Part shown: piece by piece, positions 26,638 to 34,844 of the stretch
How the letters are laid out: every line of letters starts with the position of its first letter
Position numbering within the stretch: position 1 is the first letter of the stretch
Made by a program: the position numbers and the translations under genes
The notes under the pieces: model-generated
Seen by the model: only the letters and a program-made list of their open reading frames with translations
What the model was told of the DNA's origin: nothing
The model's database searches: none
DNA from: Candidatus Avelusimicrobium luingense
Lineage (GTDB): Bacteria > Elusimicrobiota > Elusimicrobia > Elusimicrobiales > Elusimicrobiaceae
Direction of reading: 5' to 3'
Assembly: GCA_900315845.1 (NCBI GenBank)
Contig: OOHK01000004.1
Span: forward strand, 62,001 to 126,000
DNA: 64,000 nt

Positions 26638-26859
26638 TTATTTTGAAAATCTTTTTGCAGTGGCAATAGCAACGGCCAAGAGCGCATTATCCGCTCCGGC
26701 AGCGGCGGGGACAGCATCCGGAAATTTCTTTTCCATCCACGCTACAAACGCGCCTAAAATCTTCATCATGCAAATCAGCAAGATTAAGAACGAAAACACA
26801 ATCAGCATACCGATAACGGTAATGTTAAGTGCTTGCAAAATTAAACTATCTGCACTCAT
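26638..26859 (-). CDS. oadG: Decarboxylase gamma subunit (OadG-like)
   Basis: A 73-residue protein with one TM helix (about 14-33, ITVIGMLIVFSFLILLI) and an Ala/Pro-rich tail. Size, topology and place between birA and oadA identify it as the small gamma subunit that anchors the alpha subunit to the membrane beta subunit. Its ATG overlaps the birA stop by ATGA. Sequence alone is too short for certainty. Confidence 0.8.
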   Translation of the reverse strand: MSADSLILQALNITVIGMLIVFSFLILLICMMKILGAFVAWMEKKFPDAVPAAAGADNALLAVAIATAKRFSK

Positions 26860-27557
26860 AATACATCTCCTATATATATTTCTTTTGGGCCTTGGGCGGT
26901 TTGCAGTAATAAAGTACCGCGCGGGGAAATTCCTTCCACCCTGCCAAAAATTGTTTTATCGCCGTCTTTGACGGTAATTTCTTTACCTAATGCCGCAAAG
27001 CGTTTGGTATATGCGGCAAAAATCGTTTCAAATCCTTTTTCGCATAAGGCCGGATAATCTTGCCAAAAAAAGTGCAAGACGTTTTCCAACACCGTTTCGC
27101 GGGTTGTTTGCACGCCCGCTAATTTAAGCGACGTAGCCGGTTGCCCGACGTGTTCCAAATCGGTTTGATTAACGTTAATACCCACTCCTAATATAACGGC
27201 TTGAAAAACAGTTTTATCAAAAACGGCTTCACTTAAAATACCGCTGATTTTTTGGCCGTTTATTTGCACATCATTGGGCCACTTGATAGTGGGCGTTAGC
27301 GAAAATTGTTCCAACGCTTTACAAATACTTACAGCCATCAGTTGGGTTAAGTTGGGTAAAAAAGGATTGTACGGCGGTTTTAAAAGAACGGAAAAATAAA
27401 GTCCACCCGCTTGTGATACCCACGTGCGGTCATAACGGCCGCGGCCGGCGGTTTGTTTGTCGGCATATACCACGGTAGCATGGGACAATTCGGCCCGGTG
27501 CGTTTTTAAGTACGTATTGGTAGAATCTACCTCGTCTAAATGTAGCAACCGGCTCAT
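26856..27557 (-). CDS. birA: Biotin-protein ligase
   Basis: A 233-residue class I ligase without the DNA-binding N-terminal domain. It has the biotin/ATP loop GRGRYDRTW and KWPNDVQINGQKISGILSE, and a short C-terminal SH3-like domain (GRVEGISPRGTLLLQT). It biotinylates Lys in EAMKM of OadA, so its place at the head of the operon matches supply and demand. TATAAT lies six bases before the ATG with no ribosome-binding site, suggesting a leaderless mRNA. Confidence 0.94.
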   Translation of the reverse strand: MSRLLHLDEVDSTNTYLKTHRAELSHATVVYADKQTAGRGRYDRTWVSQAGGLYFSVLLKPPYNPFLPNLTQLMAVSICKALEQFSLTPTIKWPNDVQINGQKISGILSEAVFDKTVFQAVILGVGINVNQTDLEHVGQPATSLKLAGVQTTRETVLENVLHFFWQDYPALCEKGFETIFAAYTKRFAALGKEITVKDGDKTIFGRVEGISPRGTLLLQTAQGPKEIYIGDVL

Positions 27558-27563
27558 GTAGAT

Positions 27564-27569
27564 ATTATA
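27564..27569 (-). promoter_or_regulatory. -10 box of birA-oadGAB, leaderless arrangement
   Basis: TATAAT on the minus strand, six bases, then the ATG of birA at 27557. Confidence 0.5.
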
Positions 27570-27586
27570 TCAAATTAGGAGTGGGT

Positions 27587-28042
27587 TTACTGCCCGGCGG
27601 CCCAAGCGTTGCAGAGTTGCCGTTCGTAAGTGGATGCTTTGGCATAAAGCACACAGGATCTGGCTCCGCTGAAATAAATAGTTAAAGCATATTTCTCACC
27701 GGCAGGAATCCGTTGGGCAAGGGCTTTTAAGTGTTGGTCTCCCACGCAATTACTGGCGGTTACTTCAAAGTTTTTTGTTTTTTTAGAAACAATGCCGCAA
27801 TAGTTGGCTAATTCGCCCGGGTATTCAATATCCAAATCGGCAATGTTATTGGTATAATCGCCGGAAGCGATTTTGTATATATCATTGGCTTTGGCAATAG
27901 ATTCTACTAAAGTAATGCCTTCGCTCATGCGGGCCTTTTCCACCGCTTTTTGATATTGGGGGAGTGCTACCGCTGCCAATATACCGATAATTAAAACTAC
28001 CACTAACAATTCAATAAGGGTAAAGGCTTGATTATTTTTCAT
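27587..28042 (-). CDS. Type IV pilin-like protein
   Basis: A 151-residue prepilin. The leader MKNNQA is short and cleavage would fall before [23 protein letters not shown], the hydrophobic N-terminal helix with the conserved E at +5. The residue at -1 is Ala rather than the usual Gly. The globular part has four Cys, likely two disulphides. It may be a major pilin, a minor pilin or a pseudopilin; no assembly genes are close. AAGGA precedes the ATG. Confidence 0.85.
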   Translation of the reverse strand: MKNNQAFTLIELLVVVLIIGILAAVALPQYQKAVEKARMSEGITLVESIAKANDIYKIASGDYTNNIADLDIEYPGELANYCGIVSKKTKNFEVTASNCVGDQHLKALAQRIPAGEKYALTIYFSGARSCVLYAKASTYERQLCNAWAAGQ

Positions 28043-28118
28043 AAAAGTTTTCCTTGTTTTTTGATTTGTGTAACTATATTATTGCTTTTTTGTATAAACG
28101 ATGCAACCGCTAAAATAC

Positions 28119-28147
28119 TTGACAGAGGTTTTTTTTATTGCTAGATT
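28119..28147 (+). promoter_or_regulatory. Consensus sigma70 promoter of the plus-strand pilin
   Basis: TTGACA, a 17-base spacer (with a run of eight T) and TAGATT. The -35 box is a perfect match, the best promoter in the window. Confidence 0.75.
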
Positions 28148-28185
28148 TTATAAAACGATGTGAAGTAGTAAAAGGGAGCATTTTT

Positions 28186-28731
28186 ATGAAAACCAATATG
28201 TCGGACGCAGTGAGCGGATTTACGTTAATCGAACTTTTAGTAGTAGTGCTTATTATCGGTATTTTAGCCTCGGTGGCTTTGCCGCAATATCAAGTGGCGG
28301 TTGCCAAAAGTAAATTTACTAAACTGATTCCCACCGTAAAAGCCATGAAAGAGGGTATGGAAATATATCATATGGCTAACGGCGGTTATCCGCCGGACGG
28401 CGACAGTGCCACCGACGTCGGCTTTGCGGTGGAAGTGGCCACCGATTGTAGCGGACACGACGGCACCAGTTGGATTATTTGCCCGAACGGAATTTATTTT
28501 GACCGGATGGATAGCGGACAGTTAACCGTAGCCGGTATGGATACTAACATTAAATTGGCTTATTTGATGTGGTTGGATAATTCGGCCCACCCGGGGGAAA
28601 TCCGTTGCGTGGCTAACGGTGATATCGCCAATAAAGTGTGCAAAAGTTTAGGCGGAACGGTGGTAACCGGGGAAGCTTTCTCTGCGGTCAATTCGCGAAT
28701 CGGGACCGGTACGGTGTATAAGATTCACTAA
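28186..28731 (+). CDS. Type IV pilin-like protein
   Basis: A 181-residue prepilin. Leader MKTNMSDAVSG is followed by [23 protein letters not shown], with the normal Gly at -1. Mature globular part carries four Cys. It differs from the divergently coded pilin in length and leader. The ATG at 28186 follows AGGGAG; an earlier frame start at 28138 lies on the -10 box and was rejected. It ends in a 4-base convergent overlap with pdxA. Confidence 0.85.
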   Translation: MKTNMSDAVSGFTLIELLVVVLIIGILASVALPQYQVAVAKSKFTKLIPTVKAMKEGMEIYHMANGGYPPDGDSATDVGFAVEVATDCSGHDGTSWIICPNGIYFDRMDSGQLTVAGMDTNIKLAYLMWLDNSAHPGEIRCVANGDIANKVCKSLGGTVVTGEAFSAVNSRIGTGTVYKIH

Positions 28732-29639
28732 TTCTTTTTTACTGCAAACAGGATAGCCGATACCATACTTTGTGGGTCGGCTATTTTTTTGCCTGCAATA
28801 TCAAATGCGGTGCCGTGCGCGGGGGAAGTGCGCAAAAACGGCAGCCCCGCTGTTAAATGAACAATCGGTTTTTTGGCGGCTAATTTTAGACCGAGTAAGG
28901 CCTGATCATGATAGGTGCAAAGTAGGCCGTCGTATTGGCCTTTTAGGTGAGCCAACCACGCCGCGTCTGACGCAATAGGCCCTTCTATTTTTAGGCCTTT
29001 TCGCCGTAAATTTTTTATCGCGGGGCGTAAGATTTCATTTTCTTCGGTGCCGAATTTGCCGTTGTCGGCCGCATGCGGATTAACGGCGCAAAGCCCTATT
29101 TTTGGTGTTTTAATTCCTAAATTTTTGAGTGCTTGACAAAAGTGAAGGGCTGTTTCTTCCACGCGCTTTTTGGAAAGCGGCAAGTGGGCCAGCGCAAAAT
29201 GTTCGGTAACTAGCGCACAACGTAAATGTTCGCTGACAAACATCATAAGCCCGTCTGATTGGGTGGCATGACGCAAGAGTTCGGTGTGGCCCGTAAAAGG
29301 CACATCTGCCAACGTCCAACTTTGTTTGGAAATAGGTGCGGTTACTAATGGAACATGGTGTTGCAACGATAGTTTAATTCCTAATTTGACTGCCTGAAAA
29401 GAAACCGCTCCGCCCACGCGGCTGGGGGCGTGTTTAGTGGGTAATTTTTTGATACTTTCTACGGCAATTAAACGGCCTAATTTATCCGTCCACCCGGCGC
29501 GCAAAAGCGAAGTCGGCTCGCCGATAACTACCGGCGTACAACTGCGCCGTACTTGCAGGTTCTGCAAAGCGCGAACGGTAATTTCCGGGCCGATACCCAG
29601 CGGATCTCCGGCGGTAATTAAGACGAGTGGTTTTTTCAT
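28728..29639 (-). CDS. pdxA: 4-hydroxythreonine-4-phosphate dehydrogenase
   Basis: A 303-residue PdxA. Family motifs are present: GDPLGIGPEI, LVTAPISKQSW, FTGHTELL (metal-binding His), VNPHAADNGKFGTEE, YDGLLCTYHDQALLGLK and LRTSPAHGTAFDIAG. It oxidises 4-phosphohydroxy-L-threonine in the DXP-independent route to pyridoxal phosphate. No ribosome-binding site is clear. A terminator lies between it and the upstream chaperone gene, so transcription must start locally or read through. Confidence 0.95.
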   Translation of the reverse strand: MKKPLVLITAGDPLGIGPEITVRALQNLQVRRSCTPVVIGEPTSLLRAGWTDKLGRLIAVESIKKLPTKHAPSRVGGAVSFQAVKLGIKLSLQHHVPLVTAPISKQSWTLADVPFTGHTELLRHATQSDGLMMFVSEHLRCALVTEHFALAHLPLSKKRVEETALHFCQALKNLGIKTPKIGLCAVNPHAADNGKFGTEENEILRPAIKNLRRKGLKIEGPIASDAAWLAHLKGQYDGLLCTYHDQALLGLKLAAKKPIVHLTAGLPFLRTSPAHGTAFDIAGKKIADPQSMVSAILFAVKKN

Positions 29640-29642
29640 ACA

Positions 29643-29683
29643 AAATAAAACCGCCCCTCTATCTGTTTGGATAAAGGGGCGGT
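29643..29683 (-). terminator. Intrinsic terminator after the SurA-like gene
   Basis: ACCGCCCC pairs with GGGGCGGT and the stem continues with one mismatch through TATC/GATA. On the minus strand TTTTATTTT follows. Confidence 0.8.
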
Positions 29684-29693
29684 AAATTAAAAA

Positions 29694-30851
29694 CTATTTT
29701 TTTACTTCTTCTTTTTTGCCTTCGGCTTTGGGGGCTTCTTTGTCCATATCAAATGTTTTGGTAATTTTGATATCGGCTTTGTCGCTTAACCCTTTGACAT
29801 ATTCGCCCATGGCTTCTTGCACACGTTGTTGGGCAATATATTGGCCGAGTTGTTGGGCAATATCGTTAAATTCTACGGTGCGTTCGGCGCGTTTTTCTTT
29901 TACTTTAATAATATGAAAACCGAGGTCGGTTTTAATCGGCGCGCTGACTTTGCCCACGGCTAACGTGAAGGCTTTTTCGTCAATCTCTTTCGGGGCAATG
30001 CCTTTAATTAAAATCATGTCGCCTCCGCTGGCAAGAGCGGCTTTATCTTCGGTGTATTTTTGAACGGCGGCAGAAAAATCTAACCCGTTATCCAATTCTT
30101 TTTTGATTTGTTTGGCCAGTTCTTCTTTCTTTTTGACGTCGGCCGGTTTCATGTCTTTCGTAACGGCTAAATAAATATGTCCGATACGCACTTGCTCGGC
30201 GGTGAGTTGTTTGAGTTTGGCCGCGATGGCTTGGGCTTCTTCCAATTTAGCCGGATCTTTCTTTTCAAGTGCTTTCATCTTTTTGGTGTCGTTTTTCAAG
30301 ACGGCTTGTACGTTATCAAACAAGGCTTTGACGTCGGCTTCTTGTACCGGTTTGACGGTTTTGGTGAGTTGTTCCGTCATCAGTTTACGTACCGCTACTT
30401 CTTTTTTGATTTTTTCTTTGTAGCGTTTTAACGTCATGTTTTGTTTTTTAAGGGCTTCGTTAAAGCGTTTGTCGGCGCCGGCTTTATCTTCTTTGCCGGT
30501 TTTTTCGTCAATGATAAACCGGGCTTTGATTTCGTTGATGCCGGCATCAATTTCGGAATCTTTTACTTGTATTTTGGCTTCTTCGGCGGCTTGGAATAAT
30601 AATTCCTTGGTAATGAGTTCTTGCAATACTTCTTTGCCTAAAATATCTTTGGCATGCGGTTGCTCAAGGGCTTGGGGCATAGTGGCTTGATATTGGTCTA
30701 ATACCCCTTGTAAATACGCATTATACTCAGACGCCAAAATCGGCCGCCCGTTAACGGTGGCAACGGAACCTTCCAATACTTTGGCGTTCACATTGAAACT
30801 GACTAATAGGGCTGCCAGAATAGCCCCTATGTATTTATTCGTTTTGTGCAT
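29694..30851 (-). CDS. Periplasmic peptidyl-prolyl isomerase/chaperone (SurA/PpiC type)
   Basis: A 385-residue protein with signal peptide (MHKTNKYIGAILAALLVSFNVNA). A SurA-N-like chaperone region (VATVNGRPILASEYNAYL, ELITKELLFQAAEE) is followed by a charged helical segment and one parvulin domain (about 228-345: QVRIGHIYLAV, LASGGDMILIKG, DLGFHIIKVKEKR). The tail is Lys/Glu rich. It helps outer-membrane proteins fold, probably upstream of BamA. It overlaps the preceding lipoprotein gene by 17 bases. Confidence 0.9.
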   Translation of the reverse strand: MHKTNKYIGAILAALLVSFNVNAKVLEGSVATVNGRPILASEYNAYLQGVLDQYQATMPQALEQPHAKDILGKEVLQELITKELLFQAAEEAKIQVKDSEIDAGINEIKARFIIDEKTGKEDKAGADKRFNEALKKQNMTLKRYKEKIKKEVAVRKLMTEQLTKTVKPVQEADVKALFDNVQAVLKNDTKKMKALEKKDPAKLEEAQAIAAKLKQLTAEQVRIGHIYLAVTKDMKPADVKKKEELAKQIKKELDNGLDFSAAVQKYTEDKAALASGGDMILIKGIAPKEIDEKAFTLAVGKVSAPIKTDLGFHIIKVKEKRAERTVEFNDIAQQLGQYIAQQRVQEAMGEYVKGLSDKADIKITKTFDMDKEAPKAEGKKEEVKK

Positions 30852-31668
30852 AAATAACTACCTCGTATTTTTTTTGTAATGTTTCGATGGCTTTGTCCAA
30901 CTTCTTATTTTCTAACACTGCGCGGATACGCGGCGCAGCATCTTCTTTTGAAAGCCGTCTTTCTTTCGTCTTCTTTATTATATGAAATCCAAACGCGGTT
31001 TTGATAAAACCTTGTACGCTGCCGACTACGGAATTGGCGGCAATCACTTCAATTTCCGGCAAAAACTCACCGGGCATAAAAGTAAATTGGCTGTTGCGGA
31101 GGGCTTCCGGCGCGATATTATATTTACGCGACATATCGTTCCAGCGCGAAGGATAACTTTTCAGCGTGCGTAATACTTCGTCGGCAGTTTGGGCATTATC
31201 TACAATGATTTGTTGAACGGTCATTTCATAAGGATATTGTTTATAATATTCCTCAATTTCTTGATCCGTTACTTTTAAGACTCCGTCCGTGCGTTGTTTT
31301 TCGTACCATAAATCTTCTAATAACTGATGTGTATAAGCCTGATAAATTTCGTTTAGTTGCATGCGTTTATCGGTGGAAAATTTTTGGTAATCGGGCGAGC
31401 GATTCAACCCTTGCGCAAGGGCGTCTGCTTCAATCAGTTTTTCACGCAGAATAATTTGTAGTAAATTTTGATGCCCGATAGGGGTGCTTGCAAAGGCGGT
31501 ATCTTCTTTGGATAATTGAGCCAATCGTTTTTGTACATCTGCCTCGGTAATCGTGGGGACATCTTGTTTGCTCGTGGTTTTTTCCCACACAACAGAAGTT
31601 CCCTCTTGTTGGGTACAAGCGGTCAAAAATAAAACGGACACGATACAACCCAGTCGTAAATACTTCAT
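30835..31668 (-). CDS. Lipoprotein with SurA/PrsA-like parvulin fold
   Basis: A 277-residue lipoprotein: MKYLRLGCIVSVLFLTAC has lipobox LTAC with C18. A SurA-like N-terminal region is followed by a parvulin-type domain (VQQIIVDNAQTADEVLRTL, FTFMPGEFLPEIE, TAFGFHIIKKTKERR). Overall plan is like PrsA. It is a membrane-tethered partner of the next gene, also a parvulin. TATAGT sits six bases before the ATG, with no ribosome-binding site; the box overlaps the gap after mfd. Confidence 0.82.
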   Translation of the reverse strand: MKYLRLGCIVSVLFLTACTQQEGTSVVWEKTTSKQDVPTITEADVQKRLAQLSKEDTAFASTPIGHQNLLQIILREKLIEADALAQGLNRSPDYQKFSTDKRMQLNEIYQAYTHQLLEDLWYEKQRTDGVLKVTDQEIEEYYKQYPYEMTVQQIIVDNAQTADEVLRTLKSYPSRWNDMSRKYNIAPEALRNSQFTFMPGEFLPEIEVIAANSVVGSVQGFIKTAFGFHIIKKTKERRLSKEDAAPRIRAVLENKKLDKAIETLQKKYEVVIYAQNE

Positions 31669-31680
31669 AGTAATACTATA

Positions 31681-34600
31681 TCATTTTTGCAGTTTAAGTA
31701 GCGTGCTTAAAAAAGTTACTGTTTCGCGCGCGAAATCTAAAGGTGTTTTTTCGGGCGGAGGGGTCAGTAACACCCCATCTCCGCTATGTGATTTTGTAAA
31801 TGCGACGTGCGCTGCACCGAAACGGTTGAAGAGTTCTGCCGGGAAATTTTCCGGCATGTGAAAGCGCCTTGCAAAAAGTAATTCTAATTTGCCGTCCGTA
31901 TAATCTACGTGATAAATATTTAATTTTCCCGCAGTTTGACTGAGTGCAAATAACGCTGTCAGGTTATGTATTTCCGGCGGTACCGGGCCGCACAAATCGG
32001 CTAATCGCGTTAGGAGTTGTTGGGTTTGTGCTTCGTCTGCACCCATCAGCGCTTTGTAATATTTTAGACGTTCTGCGTCATCGGGTAAGTAATCGGGGGG
32101 AATATAAGCGGCCAGCGGTAAATTGACGGTAGCGCGCAGAGTGGGCTCGGCTTTTCCGCCGCGCAGTTTTTTGACTTCCGCCGCCACCAAATCACAATAT
32201 AAACTTAATCCTACTTCGCTAATAGGTCCATGTTGTTTAACACCTAATAATTCGCCTGCGCCGCGTATTTCCATATCGCGTAAAGCGAGCCTGAAACCGC
32301 TGCCCAGTTCGCTAAATTCCATCAGCGCAGATAAGCGTTGTTTAGCGGCTTCGGTGGGATCTTTTTCGTCGCGTTCGTGCCAACGGACGGCGGCCAGATC
32401 GGCAAAGTTATTTTCTTCGTGCGGCGTTTTTTTGAATAACCAATCGGGGTGGAATAAATAGCAATAGGCTTTGGTGTTACCCCGCCCGATACGTCCGCGC
32501 AGTTGGTATAGTTGAGCTAGGCCGAAGTTATGCGCATTTTCTACAATCAGCGTGTTGGCGTTAGTAATATCCAAGCCCGATTCAATAATAGTAGAAGCGA
32601 GTAACACATCATATTTACCGTTGTTAAAATCCCACAATGTTTGTTCTAGTTCTTTTTCATCCATTTGCCCGTGCGCCACACAAATGCGCGCATGCGGCAC
32701 TAATTTTTTGAGTAGTAATTCGCGCGATTGCATGCTTTGTACGCTATTATATACATAATAGACTTGTCCACCGCGGGCGATTTCACGCGAGATAGCCGAG
32801 GCGGCTAATTCATCGTTCCACGGAGTAACAACGGTTTGTATCGGCGTGCGCCCGCGCGGGGGAGTGTCTATGAGCGAAATGTCGCGCAAAGACGAAAGCG
32901 ATTGGTTGAGCGTACGCGGAATGGGCGTGGCGCTTAACATCAGCGAATGGACACCGGCGCATTTGGCGCGTATTTTTTCTTTTTGTTTGACTCCGAAACG
33001 GTGTTCTTCATCAATAATCACCAGCCCTAAATTTTTGAAAGCAATGTCTTTACTTAACAGGCGGTGCGTACCGATAATAATATCACACAGCCCGTTGCGG
33101 ATTTCCTGTACTACTTCTTTTTGTTCTTTTGGCGTTTGGAAACGGCACAGCATACGCACGTTGACCGGAAACCCCGCCATGCGTTTAGTAAATGTTTTAT
33201 AATGTTGGGCGGTTAAAATAGTGGTGGGGGATAACATCATTACTTGTTTGCCCGATAGAACCGTTTTGAGCGCAGCCCGCATGGCTACTTCGGTTTTGCC
33301 AAAGCCCACATCACCCACTAAAATTCGGTCCATCGGTTTGGAAAGGGATAAATCGTGCAGCGTTTGGGAAATGGCTTGTTCCTGCCCCGGAGTTAAGATA
33401 TAAGGGAAAGAGTCTGCAAATTCCCGTTCCATGCGCGCGTCTCCGGGTAAATCGGGGGCGGGCGTGGCTTGGCGCAAGGCCTCTAATTTCAAAATTTCCT
33501 GGGCCGTTTTTTGCGCCTCTTCTTTGACATGTTTTTTAACTTCTTGCCATTTGATGCCGCCCAAAACTGATAACGTAGGCCGCTTGCCGCCTACACCGAT
33601 ATATTTTTGTACTTTTTTGAAATCATACATTGGTACATATAAGCGGCTGCCGCGGCGGTACTCTATAATCAGGCAATCGGTAGGGTTTTCGTCTTTATCC
33701 ATAATCTCTAACCCTAAATACCGCCCGATACCATGCTCTTGGTGAACGACATAATCTCCCGCTTGCAATTCTTTGAAACGGACCCGTTTGGCTCCTTCTA
33801 CATCAAAACGGTTTAATACGCGCGTTGCATTATAACGTCGGTTGAGTAAATCGTTAGAAGTAATAAAGGCGAGTTTGTCTTTCGGACTATAAAACCCTTG
33901 CGTTAACGAAGAAATAACCAGTGGCACTTTCCCGGCGTGCGGTTGGTCGGCTAACAACGTACCGATACGGTCCAGTTCGCCGCGGTTAAGACAACAAATT
34001 TGTACCCGGTACCCTTGCTGTTGCAGTTGGAAAATTTCACGGTCCGCCAGTTCCATATTGGCTTGGAAACTTACCGGCGATTTTAGGCCTGCATTATGGG
34101 CCCCCTCGCGGGGCAGTTGAGTAATAAAACGTGCATTGGGGTGGGCGGTAAAATCAAAGGAACTGTCCGGTTCGTCAAATAACCAGACCGCGCCGGAAAG
34201 GTAATCGGCCAGCGTAGCCGGAGTTTGTTCAAAGCCGAGCGGTAAAATAACGACGCTATCTGTTTGGTTTTTAGTGTTTTTGGTATCCAAATCAAAAGCA
34301 CTAATCATTTCTAATCGGTTGCCGGAAAAGTATAACCGCAAGGGTAACGGTTCTTGTGCAGAAAAAATATCTACTACGCTGCCGCGCACGGCATATTGTC
34401 CGGGGCTTTCTGTATAATCTTCACGCGTATAACCGATCTGCTCTAACGTATCTACCAATTCTTGGCGGCGGATCGTTTGTCCGCGCCGAAGTGTCAGCAA
34501 GCGGGTTTCAAATTCATGGCGTGTCGGTAACGCCGCAGTCAGCCCCGCATAATCAGTTATGATAAATTGGAAATTTTTGGGGGCGATAAGTAATTGATAC

Positions 34601-34824
34601 AAGGCGGCGATGCGCCCGTTATCTGTGGGCGGGAAAGTAAGGATTTGCGTGTTTTCCGGGGAAAATTCGCGTGCGGCGGCTTCAATATCATCGCTGTCAT
34701 TTTCGGTTACCAAAACCGTTTTTGGCGAGGTGGGTAAAATTTCCCGGCAGATAAAATACGCCTTAGCCGCCCCATTGGGTAGCCCGTAAATAAAAGAAGA
34801 AAACGGCGGTTGGGTATCCTTCAT
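31681..34824 (-). CDS. mfd: Transcription-repair coupling factor
   Basis: A 1047-residue Mfd. Order of domains: UvrB-homology region (about 1-330, ENTQILTFPPTDN, RGSVVDIFS), RNA polymerase interaction domain with QAGDYVVHQEHGIGRYLGLE, RecG-like helicase with Walker A GDVGFGKTEVAMRAA, DEEHRFGVKQKEKI and LRGRIGRGNTKAYCYL, and the TRCF C-terminal domain. It releases stalled RNA polymerase at lesions and recruits UvrA. Length is slightly short of the E. coli enzyme. No ribosome-binding site; it follows the PBP gene by 20 bases. Confidence 0.96.
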   Translation of the reverse strand: MKDTQPPFSSFIYGLPNGAAKAYFICREILPTSPKTVLVTENDSDDIEAAAREFSPENTQILTFPPTDNGRIAALYQLLIAPKNFQFIITDYAGLTAALPTRHEFETRLLTLRRGQTIRRQELVDTLEQIGYTREDYTESPGQYAVRGSVVDIFSAQEPLPLRLYFSGNRLEMISAFDLDTKNTKNQTDSVVILPLGFEQTPATLADYLSGAVWLFDEPDSSFDFTAHPNARFITQLPREGAHNAGLKSPVSFQANMELADREIFQLQQQGYRVQICCLNRGELDRIGTLLADQPHAGKVPLVISSLTQGFYSPKDKLAFITSNDLLNRRYNATRVLNRFDVEGAKRVRFKELQAGDYVVHQEHGIGRYLGLEIMDKDENPTDCLIIEYRRGSRLYVPMYDFKKVQKYIGVGGKRPTLSVLGGIKWQEVKKHVKEEAQKTAQEILKLEALRQATPAPDLPGDARMEREFADSFPYILTPGQEQAISQTLHDLSLSKPMDRILVGDVGFGKTEVAMRAALKTVLSGKQVMMLSPTTILTAQHYKTFTKRMAGFPVNVRMLCRFQTPKEQKEVVQEIRNGLCDIIIGTHRLLSKDIAFKNLGLVIIDEEHRFGVKQKEKIRAKCAGVHSLMLSATPIPRTLNQSLSSLRDISLIDTPPRGRTPIQTVVTPWNDELAASAISREIARGGQVYYVYNSVQSMQSRELLLKKLVPHARICVAHGQMDEKELEQTLWDFNNGKYDVLLASTIIESGLDITNANTLIVENAHNFGLAQLYQLRGRIGRGNTKAYCYLFHPDWLFKKTPHEENNFADLAAVRWHERDEKDPTEAAKQRLSALMEFSELGSGFRLALRDMEIRGAGELLGVKQHGPISEVGLSLYCDLVAAEVKKLRGGKAEPTLRATVNLPLAAYIPPDYLPDDAERLKYYKALMGADEAQTQQLLTRLADLCGPVPPEIHNLTALFALSQTAGKLNIYHVDYTDGKLELLFARRFHMPENFPAELFNRFGAAHVAFTKSHSGDGVLLTPPPEKTPLDFARETVTFLSTLLKLQK

Positions 34825-34844
34825 ACGCGGATAATTCAGTTAAA

